DNA of 5,684 nt from NCBI GenBank assembly GCA_035285585.1, contig JAYKGU010000231.1:1-5684 (forward strand). The letters run 5' to 3'. The stretch comes from JAYKGU01 sp035285585 (lineage in GTDB: Bacteria; Cyanobacteriota; Cyanobacteriia; CAKZMO01). The notes under the pieces are model-generated. The model saw only the letters and a list, made by a program, of their open reading frames with translations. It ran no database searches and was not told the DNA's origin. A program made the translations under genes and the position numbers. Of the stretch, positions 1-5,684 are shown one piece after another (the first letter of the stretch is position 1; each line of letters begins with the position of its first letter).

Positions 1-44
1 TGCGCCGTGGGAATGAGTTTGTACTCGTAGGTGAGATTCAGCAT
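1..44 (-). CDS. tnpB: TnpB-like (OrfB, IS200/IS605) protein, N-terminal fragment only
   Basis: The ATG at 44-42 on the minus strand opens a frame with no stop to the window edge; the 14 visible residues are MLNLTYEYKLIPTA. This matches the N-terminus I know from cyanobacterial IS605 OrfB/TnpB proteins, which begin with a hydrophobic-polar alternating strand of the type MLxLxYxYKLxPxxEQ. TnpB proteins are RNA-guided DNA endonucleases with RuvC-like active sites and relatives of Cas12; none of the catalytic region is visible here. No clear Shine-Dalgarno sequence precedes the ATG. A TACAAT hexamer (56-51) resembles a -10 box but is too close to the ATG for a normal leader. The call rests on a short match plus the element-end structure upstream, so an unrelated gene cannot be fully excluded. 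Confidence 0.68.
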   Translation of the reverse strand, partial: MLNLTYEYKLIPTA

Positions 45-95
45 AGTTCTATTGTACTCTATGGCTGAAGAAAAAGTATAGGCGTTTATTCAGAA

Positions 96-120
96 AAGCC
101 GTCCCAGAAGGACGGGGCTT
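96..120 (-). repeat. Subterminal hairpin of the IS200/IS605-like left end
   Basis: An imperfect inverted repeat: AAGCCGTCC (96-104) pairs with GGAC-GG-GGCTT (110-120) around a 5-nt loop (CAGAA), giving a 9-bp stem interrupted by a 2-nt bulge. The alternative register CCGTCC/GGACGG (99-104/110-115) is an uninterrupted 6-bp stem. Its place between the TTGAC pentanucleotide and the tnpB start fits the bulged hairpin recognised by TnpA at IS200/IS605 left ends. On the minus strand it is followed by CTTTTC, so it could also act as a weak terminator there, shielding tnpB from read-through entering the element. Confidence 0.6.
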
Positions 121-142
121 GTATCCCATTATTTTTGGTCAA

Positions 143-283
143 GGGATGGAATAGATGTAATAGAATAGATCGCTGGTTTGAACGTAGCTGTTGTGCTGAC
201 CTGCGGCATCCAAGCGGGTGCTGGTGGCGCGTTTAGGACGTCGGGTCGCATCTGTCTAATCGTCTTAAGTAAAGATTCTCCCT
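143..283 (+). promoter_or_regulatory. agrE upstream region with weak promoter candidates
   Basis: This 141-bp stretch between the element end and the agrE start must hold whatever host promoter agrE retains here. Two -10-like hexamers are visible: TCTAAT (255-260), with a poor -35-like TTTAGG (232-237) at 17-bp spacing, and TAGAAT (161-166), which sits inside an AT-rich stretch where AATAGAT occurs twice, 14 bp apart (150-156 and 164-170). I found no NtcA box of the form GTA-N8-TAC and no ribosome binding site stronger than chance. The exact promoter is not determined. Confidence 0.22.
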
Positions 284-2392
284 ATGAAGACTTCGGTTCG
301 TATCCTCATGTGCCCGCCTCACCACTATGACGTCGATTACGTCATTAACCCCTGGATGGAGGGCAACGTGCATCGGTCGTCGCGCGATCGCGCAGAAGAA
401 CAGTGGAACAGGCTCTACCAAATCCTTACGGAGCACGCCACCGTTGAGCTGGTAAAACCCCAACCGGGCTGGCCCGACATGGTATTTACGGCCAACGCTG
501 GCCTGGTGCTGGGAGATACGGTCGTGCTCAGCCGCTTTTTCCATCCAGAGCGCCAGGGGGAAGAGCCGTTTTTCAAGCAGTGGTTCGAAGAGCAGGGCTA
601 CACCGTCCATGAACTGCCCCGTGGCCTGCCCTTCGAAGGGGCTGGCGATGCCCTTCTGGATCGGGAAGGCCGCTGGCTGTGGGCCGGATATGGCTTTCGC
701 TCTGAGCTAGACTCCCATCCCTACCTGGCCCAATGGCTGAATACAGAAGTCCTGTCGCTGCGGCTGATGGATGAGCGGTTCTATCACCTCGATACCTGTT
801 TCTGTCCCCTCAGCGATGGCTACCTGCTTTACTATCCCCCCGCCTTTGACGCCTACTCCAATCGGTTGATTGAAATGCGGGTGCCCGAAGCAAAACGAAT
901 TGCCATCAGCGAGGTCGATGCCGTCAACTTTGCCTGCAACGCGGTGAACGTCGATCGCACCCTGGTAATGAACCAGGCCAGCAGTGCCCTCAAGCAGCGC
1001 CTTGCCGATGCCGGTTTCACGATAATTGAGACCCCCCTCACCGAATTTCTCAAAGCAGGGGGCGCAGCCAAGTGCCTTACCCTGCGAGTCACCGAGCCTC
1101 GCCAGCAAGAACTCCATCGAGGGGCAACGGTGGAAAGCCGCACTATTAAGCTGGAAGGACATTTGCTGGATTCGGGCCTGATCAACCGGGCGCTAGATCT
1201 GGTGGTAGAAGGAGGCGGCAGCTTCCAGGTGCTGAACTTCAACCTGGGAGAGCAGCGTCAGGACGTGTCAGCAGCCGACATCCGCATCTCGGCCCCCAGC
1301 CACGGGGTCATGGAAGAAATCATGAGTCAGCTCATTGATGTCGGTGCGGTGGCCGTTCCTAAGGAAGTCACCAATGCGCTATTAGAAGCCGCTCCCCAGG
1401 ACGGGGTTGCCCCTGACGATTTCTATGTCACCACCATCTACCCCACCGAGGTGCTGGTCAATGGCACCTGGATTCGCGTGCAGAACCAGCGAATGGATGG
1501 GGCGATCGCCATCAACCAGTCCTCTCCCACCCCAACGGCCCACTGTAAGCTCCTGCGAGATTTGCAGCAGGGTGACCAGGTGGTGGTCGGCGTCGAAGGC
1601 ATCCGCACTGTCCGCAAAACCGAATCCCGCGATCAGCGCAACACCCAGGAGTTCAGCTTCATGGGTTCCGGCGTCTCCAGCGAACGACGGGTAGAGCTGG
1701 TGGTGGAACAAATCGCCTGGGATCTGCGCCGCATCCGTGACCAGGGCGGCAAGGTCGTCGTTACAGCGGGGCCAGTGGTGATCCACACGGGCGGCGGCGA
1801 ACACCTGGCTCACCTCATCCGCGAGGGCTATATTCACGTCCTGCTGGGAGGAAACGCGATCGCCGTTCACGACATCGAGCAGGCACTCATGGGCACCTCG
1901 CTGGGAATGGACATGAAGCGGGGTGTCTCGGTGCGGGGCGGCCACCGCCACCACCTCAAGGCCATCAACACCATTCGCGGCTGCGGCAGCATCGCCCAGG
2001 CCGTTGAGCAGGGGGTGCTGCCGAGCGGCATCTTCTACGAGTGCGTCAAGCACAACGTACCCTTCTCGCTGGCTGGCTCTATCCGCGACGATGGCCCCCT
2101 CCCCGACACCAGGATGAACCTGATTGAAGCCCAGGAAGAGTACACCCGCCTGATTCAGGGGGCCGATATGATTCTGATGCTGTCCACCATGCTCCACTCC
2201 ATCGGCGTCGGCAACATGACGCCCGCCGGGGTGAAGATGGTGTGCGTGGATATCAACCCGGCGGTGGTCACCAAGCTGAGCGATCGCGGCTCAGTGGAAT
2301 CGGTGGGGGTAGTCACCGACGTGGGGCTGTTCCTCAGCTTGATGGTGCAGCAGTTGAACAAACTCACTGCTCGATACCAGCTTATTTCTTAA
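284..2392 (+). CDS. agrE: Bifunctional arginine dihydrolase / ornithine cyclodeaminase AgrE (ArgZ family)
   Basis: A 702-residue cytoplasmic fusion enzyme. The N-terminal module (about 1-275) hydrolyses arginine to ornithine, CO2 and two ammonia; the C-terminal LOR/SDH-type module (about 285-700) converts ornithine to proline plus ammonia using bound NAD. The N-terminal module has the amidinotransferase-superfamily residues at the spacing I know for Anabaena AgrE and Synechocystis ArgZ: Asn22, Asn71 (in FTANAG), Glu118 and Asp122 (FEGAGD), His168 (FYHLD) and nucleophile Cys264 (GGAAKC). Asn71 is, as I recall, the residue separating dihydrolases from ordinary deiminases. In the C-terminal module, the Gly-rich TAGPVVIHTGGGEH (494-507), LLGGNAIAVHD (520-530) and CVDINPAVVTKLSD (654-667) are strongly family-like. 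Length matches the roughly 700-residue family norm and no key residue is missing. The ATG at 284 is the first possible start, since an in-frame TAA lies at 266-268. It stands alone, convergent with the RTX-protein gene. Confidence 0.95.
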   Translation: MKTSVRILMCPPHHYDVDYVINPWMEGNVHRSSRDRAEEQWNRLYQILTEHATVELVKPQPGWPDMVFTANAGLVLGDTVVLSRFFHPERQGEEPFFKQWFEEQGYTVHELPRGLPFEGAGDALLDREGRWLWAGYGFRSELDSHPYLAQWLNTEVLSLRLMDERFYHLDTCFCPLSDGYLLYYPPAFDAYSNRLIEMRVPEAKRIAISEVDAVNFACNAVNVDRTLVMNQASSALKQRLADAGFTIIETPLTEFLKAGGAAKCLTLRVTEPRQQELHRGATVESRTIKLEGHLLDSGLINRALDLVVEGGGSFQVLNFNLGEQRQDVSAADIRISAPSHGVMEEIMSQLIDVGAVAVPKEVTNALLEAAPQDGVAPDDFYVTTIYPTEVLVNGTWIRVQNQRMDGAIAINQSSPTPTAHCKLLRDLQQGDQVVVGVEGIRTVRKTESRDQRNTQEFSFMGSGVSSERRVELVVEQIAWDLRRIRDQGGKVVVTAGPVVIHTGGGEHLAHLIREGYIHVLLGGNAIAVHDIEQALMGTSLGMDMKRGVSVRGGHRHHLKAINTIRGCGSIAQAVEQGVLPSGIFYECVKHNVPFSLAGSIRDDGPLPDTRMNLIEAQEEYTRLIQGADMILMLSTMLHSIGVGNMTPAGVKMVCVDINPAVVTKLSDRGSVESVGVVTDVGLFLSLMVQQLNKLTARYQLIS

Positions 2393-2480
2393 CTGTCAAG
2401 CTTCTAATATGTGAAGTCTTCCGGGTTAACTAGCCCAATTCTTGAATAGTCAGTAACCGATGGTTCGGGATACTGGATAA

Positions 2481-2507
2481 GGGCGATCGCAGCGATCGCC
2501 CTTTTTT
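2481..2507 (+). terminator. Intrinsic terminator of agrE built from two HIP1 palindromes
   Basis: GGGCGATCGC (2481-2490) and GCGATCGCCC (2492-2501) are perfect inverted repeats one base apart. Allowing a GCAGC loop gives an 8-bp GC-rich stem, followed directly by six Ts (2502-2507). It lies 88 bp past the agrE stop. Both arms contain a full HIP1 octamer, GCGATCGC. For the convergent RTX-protein gene the same hairpin lies about 40 bp past its stop, but the minus-strand sequence after the stem is TTATCC, so it is a poorer terminator in that direction. Confidence 0.85.
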
Positions 2508-2541
2508 GTGTTCATGCAGTCAGGATAATTTGGCTGTAAGG

Positions 2542-5500
2542 TTAGACGAAATCGGCAGCATCAATCTGGCTGGCCTGGAAGCCCGTCAGCAGCACAATAT
2601 CCGTCCTCCCCAGGGAAATGAGGGTATCCTTACCCTCCTGCTGAATGCTGAGCTGGCTAAACCGAGCACCTTTGATGTCCAGCAAATCCTGACCGTTCTT
2701 GAAGTCGCGGATGGTGTCCATCTCACCTTTTCTGCTCAAAACAAAGGTGTCCTGACCGCCACCCCCCAGAAGAATGTCTGCACCCGCCTGGCCGATCAAC
2801 GTGTCCTCGCCGCCGCCGCCCTTGAGCAGGTCATCGCCCGACCCACCTTTCAGAAGGTCGTTGCCCGACCCTCCAGAGAGATTGTCGTTATCGTTGCCAC
2901 CCAGCAGACTATCGTTACCGCCACCGCCCACCAGTTTGTCATCCCCATTTCCTCCCGCCAGCCGATCGTCGCCGCCCAGTCCCCGCATGATGTCTGGCTG
3001 GTCGCCGCCCCTGAGGCGATCGCCCCGGTTAGATCCACGGGAGACGACCGGAGTCACTTCCTCGGACTGGGGTTCAAAGGGATTTTCAGGAAGGGGGGTA
3101 GGACTGTCGTCGGTCGGATTGTCCGTTGGCGTCTCAGGAACAGATGGTTCTAACGGATCGGTCGGATCAGTTGGGTCGGTTGGGTCGGTTGGATCGGGCA
3201 AATTAGGGTCGGTTGGGGGATTCGGGTCGACCGGCACAACGGGTGGATTAACGGTCAGGGTGTAATCGTCGCTGACCGCCGCCCCAGAGAGATCAGTAGC
3301 AGTAACACGGATGTTGAGGGTTCCCACCTGGGTTTCGCCAGGCGTGCCGCTGAAGCGGAGCGCTGTCGCATCAAAAGCCAGCCACCCCGGTAAAGCACCG
3401 CCAGTGGTCGTGGTTGCCCGGTAGGTGAGGCGATCGCTCTGATTGGCATCGCTAAACATCTGCGGGTTCAACACTAAACTAAATGGCGTCAGGGCCGTCA
3501 CCGACTGATTCGCAATAGGAGCAACCAGAGTCGGGGTCACATTGCCCACCACCCGGATATCAAAGGTGTCGCGCACCGTTCCCCCGTTGCCATCGTCCAC
3601 CGTAATAGTCACCGGGTTAGCAATGGTATCCAGGTCTGCCGCGGTACCGCTGATGATGCCAGTGTCGGCATCCAGGCTAAAGCTATCGGGCAAGCCCGTT
3701 TCAAAATAGGTGAAGGTGTCTTCCAGGTCAACATCGCTGAAGTAGACACTGAGGTCTAAGCTAAATAGAACTCCCTGGATGGGTTCCTGATCGGGAATCT
3801 CTTCGGCCAAAATAGGGGCGTCATTGGTGTTTTCAACCGTGAGCGTAAACTGATGCCCAACCGTTGCCCCCTCGCTGTCGGTGGCTGTCAGGGCGACCGT
3901 ACTCACGCCCACCGCCCCATTGCTGGGGGAACCGCTGATGATTCCAGTATCTCCATCCAGGCTCAGTCCCTCAGGGAGTCCGGTGGCAGCGTAAGTCAGG
4001 ATATCCCCGCCATCAATGTCGCTGAAAAAGCGGTTGATGTCCAGGGTGAACTCCAGATCTTCTGTAGCCTGCTGGTCGGGAATATCGCTGGCGATCGTCG
4101 GTCCGTCATTCGTGTTCTCAACCACCAGCTCAAAGCTGGCACTAACCACCCCCCCGTTGCCGTCGGTGGCTTTGACGGTAATCTGGCTGGTACCCACAGC
4201 CCCATTGGTGGGCGTACCGCTCACTACCCCCGTATCGACGGCAATGCTTAAACCTTCCGGCAGACCAATGGCCGAATAGGCGAGCGTATCACTGACATCT
4301 ACATCGCTGAAATAGCGGCTGGTATCAAAGGTGAAGGCTCGATCTTCAGTAGCCGTCTGGGCGGGAACATCACCAGTTATTGTTGGCGCATCGTTGGTAT
4401 TGACGACCGTCAGCTCAAACTCACTACTGACAGTTTCCCCCTGGATGTCGGTGGCTATCACCGTAATCGGAGTCACCCCAACAGCGCTGTTGGTAGGCAT
4501 ACCGCTGATGATTCCCGTTTCTGGGTCAATATCAAGCCCGTCAGGTAGCCCCGCTGTGGCATAGGTCAGGACATCGTCACCATCAATATCATCAAAGAAA
4601 ACGCTGGTGTTGAAGGAAAAGGCCTGATCTTCCGTCGCTTCTTGATCGGGAATGTCGCTCACCGTGGTGGGGGCATCATTATCATTGACCACTGTCAACT
4701 CAAAGCCCCCGTTTACCACCCCGCCATTTCCATCCGTTGCCGTAATGATGACAGCACTGGAACCGACCGCCCGGTTTGTGGGGGTGCCGCTGATGATCCC
4801 GGTTTCGCTATTAATAGTTAGCCCTTCAGGTAAGCCCGCCGCAAAAAAGGTGAGCACGTCACCGACATCCTCGTCGTCAAAATTCTGGCTTACGTTCAGG
4901 CTAAAAGCAGCATCTTCAGTCGCGCTTTGGGCGGGGATAGTGGTGGCCAGGGTCGGGGTGTCATTCGTATTGCCGACGGTTAACTCGAAGGAGGCGGTGG
5001 CCGACTGGCCCGACCCATCCGTCAGCGTCACGGTAATGGTGTGGGTGCCCACTGCTTCGTTAACAGGAACACCACTAATCCCTCCGGTTTCTGCATTAAT
5101 ACTCAGCCCCGTGGGTAAGCCCGAGGCCGTGTAGGTGAAGGTGTCTTCAGCGTCGACGTCGTCGAAGTAAAGGCTGGCGTTAAAGGTGAAGAGCTGATCT
5201 TCCGTCGCGGTTGCTGCGGGAATGGTGGACGTAGCCGTTGGCCCATCGTTAACATTGGCGATCGCCACGTCAAAGGTATCCACGACCACACCGCCCCGAC
5301 CATCCGACACGGTGATGGTAATGCTGGTCACGCCAACGGCATCATTGGTAGGGAAACCGCTGATGACTCCCGTGTTGGCATCCAGAGACAGACCATTTGG
5401 GAGGGTATTGGCAAAATAAGTGAGCACTGCATCCGGGTCTTGATCGCGGAAGAAGTGGCTGACATTCACGCTAAAGAAGGAGTCTTCCGTGGCGGTCTGG

Positions 5501-5684
5501 TCAGGGATAGGGCTGGCTAGAGTAGGAGCATCGTTGGTATTTGCGACCGCAATTTTAAAGGAATCGCTGACCTTTCTGCCCGCTGTGTCGGTGGCGGTGA
5601 TGGTCACCGTGCGATCGCCCACCGCCGCATTCGTCGGCGTACCGCTGATCATCCCGGTTTCGCTGTCAATGCTCAGACCATTGG
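2542..5684 (-). CDS. Giant RTX protein with tandem cadherin-like (CADG/He_PIG) repeats, C-terminal part
   Basis: The frame is open from the right edge to a TAA at 2544-2542, giving over 1,040 residues; the N-terminus is outside the window. The Met at 5652 is not a start: it falls inside the conserved TG(M/I)ISGTP motif of a repeat whose upstream half continues to the edge. Order from the N-terminal side: at least nine cadherin-like repeats (to 3241), a Pro/Asp/Thr-rich linker (3240-3037), RTX nonapeptides (3036-2740), then a capping segment with DTIRDF..GQDLLDIKG (2718-2668) and the tail AADFV. The repeats carry Asp-rich F(D/S)DxD motifs typical of Ca2+-binding cadherin-like domains. C-terminal RTX blocks with such a cap are usual in proteins exported by type I (ABC/MFP/TolC-type) secretion, so I infer an extracellular or surface adhesin-like or matrix protein. 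No enzymatic domain is visible, the ligand is unknown, and no transporter gene is in view. Confidence 0.88.
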   Translation of the reverse strand, partial: NGLSIDSETGMISGTPTNAAVGDRTVTITATDTAGRKVSDSFKIAVANTNDAPTLASPIPDQTATEDSFFSVNVSHFFRDQDPDAVLTYFANTLPNGLSLDANTGVISGFPTNDAVGVTSITITVSDGRGGVVVDTFDVAIANVNDGPTATSTIPAATATEDQLFTFNASLYFDDVDAEDTFTYTASGLPTGLSINAETGGISGVPVNEAVGTHTITVTLTDGSGQSATASFELTVGNTNDTPTLATTIPAQSATEDAAFSLNVSQNFDDEDVGDVLTFFAAGLPEGLTINSETGIISGTPTNRAVGSSAVIITATDGNGGVVNGGFELTVVNDNDAPTTVSDIPDQEATEDQAFSFNTSVFFDDIDGDDVLTYATAGLPDGLDIDPETGIISGMPTNSAVGVTPITVIATDIQGETVSSEFELTVVNTNDAPTITGDVPAQTATEDRAFTFDTSRYFSDVDVSDTLAYSAIGLPEGLSIAVDTGVVSGTPTNGAVGTSQITVKATDGNGGVVSASFELVVENTNDGPTIASDIPDQQATEDLEFTLDINRFFSDIDGGDILTYAATGLPEGLSLDGDTGIISGSPSNGAVGVSTVALTATDSEGATVGHQFTLTVENTNDAPILAEEIPDQEPIQGVLFSLDLSVYFSDVDLEDTFTYFETGLPDSFSLDADTGIISGTAADLDTIANPVTITVDDGNGGTVRDTFDIRVVGNVTPTLVAPIANQSVTALTPFSLVLNPQMFSDANQSDRLTYRATTTTGGALPGWLAFDATALRFSGTPGETQVGTLNIRVTATDLSGAAVSDDYTLTVNPPVVPVDPNPPTDPNLPDPTDPTDPTDPTDPLEPSVPETPTDNPTDDSPTPLPENPFEPQSEEVTPVVSRGSNRGDRLRGGDQPDIMRGLGGDDRLAGGNGDDKLVGGGGNDSLLGGNDNDNLSGGSGNDLLKGGSGDDLLKGGGGEDTLIGQAGADILLGGGGQDTFVLSRKGEMDTIRDFKNGQDLLDIKGARFSQLSIQQEGKDTLISLGRTDIVLLTGFQASQIDAADFV
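2740..3036 (-). repeat. RTX calcium-binding nonapeptide repeats, 11 in phase
   Basis: Eleven consecutive nonapeptides of the GGxGxDxLx (hemolysin-type) pattern run without a phase break. The first two are degenerate (GSNRGDRLR, GGDQPDIMR), the next run from GLGGDDRLA to GGSGDDLLK with near-consensus sequence, and the last two (GQAGADILL, GGGGQDTFV) grade into the cap. In the family each pair of nonapeptides binds Ca2+ in a parallel beta-roll and folds only outside the cell, after type I export. The fourth unit (GGNDNDNLS) has Asp in place of the usual Gly at position four. Confidence 0.92.
2998..3240 (-). other. Pro/Asp/Thr-rich linker between cadherin-like array and RTX block
   Basis: This coding segment joins the last cadherin-like repeat to the RTX region and is dominated by Pro, Asp, Thr, Asn and Glu, with almost no hydrophobic residues. 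It contains a tandem DPT tripeptide run (four copies, 3195-3154), visible in the DNA as a 9-bp-periodic GGTCGG(A/T)T-type low-complexity tract. Such linkers act as extended spacers in secreted bacterial proteins. The last roughly 40 bp (3036-2998) already fit the RTX nonapeptide phase. Confidence 0.8.
3241..5684 (-). repeat. Tandem array of about 95-residue (285-bp) cadherin-like/He_PIG repeats
   Basis: One partial and eight complete units lie head to tail: partial 5684-5524, then 5523-5239, 5238-4954, 4953-4669, 4668-4384, 4383-4099, 4098-3814, 3813-3532 and 3531-3241. The first six complete units are each exactly 95 residues, with no indel. The shared pattern is IPxQxATED, then F(D/S)DxDxxDxLTY, GLPxGLS, TGxISGTPTN, AVG, a TATDxxG segment, and a closing NTNDAP. 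The seventh unit (94 residues) has lost ATED and the TPTNxAVG block. The eighth (97 residues) has also lost DxD and NDAP, and carries a TTTTGG insertion. Synonymous positions differ widely between units, so the array is not recently amplified in this part. It resembles dystroglycan-type cadherin-like (CADG) or putative-Ig (He_PIG) families, which overlap. Confidence 0.88.

Larger units (their letters stand above)
1..142 (-). mobile_element. Left end of an IS200/IS605-family (tnpB-carrying) element, cut by the window edge
   Basis: Read on the minus strand, this stretch has the order expected for the left end of an IS200/IS605-group element: a TTGAC pentanucleotide (142-138), 17 nt of spacer, a subterminal imperfect hairpin (120-96), a short leader, then the ATG of a tnpB-like gene at 44. 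In this family the transposon inserts 3' of a tetra- or pentanucleotide such as TTAC or TTGAT without making a target duplication, and the subterminal hairpins are bound by the TnpA transposase. If TTGAC is the target, the element's first base is 137. No tnpA is visible between the hairpin and tnpB, so this may be a tnpB-only copy dependent on a tnpA elsewhere. The right end and most of the gene lie outside the window. The boundary is inferred from layout, not from an empty-site comparison. Confidence 0.62.

Noticed and set aside
3..68. A + strand frame open from the left edge to a TGA at 66-68, which could be the 3' end of a gene with the 96-120 hairpin as its terminator.
   Set aside because: The opposite strand gives a recognisable TnpB N-terminus, and the hairpin on the + strand is followed by GTATCCC rather than a T-run. 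A 21-codon open stretch is not evidence by itself.
143..283. Search for an NtcA binding site (GTA-N8-TAC) upstream of agrE.
   Set aside because: The GTA trinucleotides at 157 and 184 have GAT and GCT at the partner position, so no site is supported.
1382..2197. A 271-codon open frame antisense to agrE, plus shorter ones at 707-1162 and 853-1242.
   Set aside because: They lie opposite a clearly conserved enzyme gene, their translations are compositionally odd and match no family, and GC-rich codon structure explains the lack of stops.
2398..2420. A small bulged inverted repeat (AAGCTTC / GAAG-T-CTT) six bases after the agrE stop.
   Set aside because: The stem is weak, the loop is 8 nt and no T-run follows; the 2481-2507 hairpin is a far better terminator.
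2506..3153. A 215-codon + strand frame just after the agrE terminator, antisense to the RTX region.
   Set aside because: Its periodic Val/Ala/Pro/Thr-rich translation mirrors the 27-bp periodicity of the RTX nonapeptides on the other strand, and the first codons overlap the terminator's T-run. It is a shadow.
3853..5419. Several + strand frames of 65-160 codons across the cadherin-like array.
   Set aside because: They repeat the same low-complexity pattern every 285 bp, as expected from reading the antisense of a tandem repeat, and none has a plausible start context or family match.
2740..5684. Regular repeats that might suggest a CRISPR array.
   Set aside because: The periods are 27 and 285 bp, both codon-phased and encoding known protein repeats, with no unique spacers between identical repeats.

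Overview
The window looks cyanobacterial. It carries at least ten exact copies of the HIP1 palindrome GCGATCGC in 5.7 kb (starting at 384, 1502, 1856, 2280, 2483, 2492, 3016, 3430, 5258 and 5611), where chance predicts about 0.1. It also encodes AgrE/ArgZ, an arginine-degrading fusion enzyme characteristic of cyanobacteria, in a moderately GC-rich background. I cannot name a genus.

Layout, left to right. Positions 1-142 hold the left end of an IS200/IS605-family element. The first codons of a tnpB-like gene run leftward out of the window from an ATG at 44. They are preceded by a subterminal hairpin (96-120) and a flanking pentanucleotide that reads TTGAC on the tnpB strand (138-142). The element stops about 140 bp upstream of agrE, which occupies 284-2392 on the + strand and encodes a 702-residue arginine dihydrolase/ornithine cyclodeaminase converting arginine to proline with release of ammonia. 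A 149-bp convergent gap follows; its hairpin (2481-2507) is built from two HIP1 palindromes followed by a T-run, and is the agrE terminator. From 2542 to the right edge, the minus strand encodes the C-terminal part of a very large, probably secreted protein. It has at least nine tandem 95-residue cadherin-like/He_PIG repeats, a Pro/Asp/Thr-rich linker and a C-terminal RTX calcium-binding nonapeptide block. Its N-terminus lies beyond the window.

The three units do not form an operon and show no functional link. AgrE works in cytoplasmic nitrogen metabolism (arginine, cyanophycin and proline turnover), the RTX protein is probably a surface or extracellular adhesin-like product, and the tnpB fragment is mobile. 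I see no wholly new system. The points of most interest are the element end next to the agrE promoter, with its predicted TnpB target motif, the terminator made of HIP1 sites, and the graded decay of the cadherin-like array.
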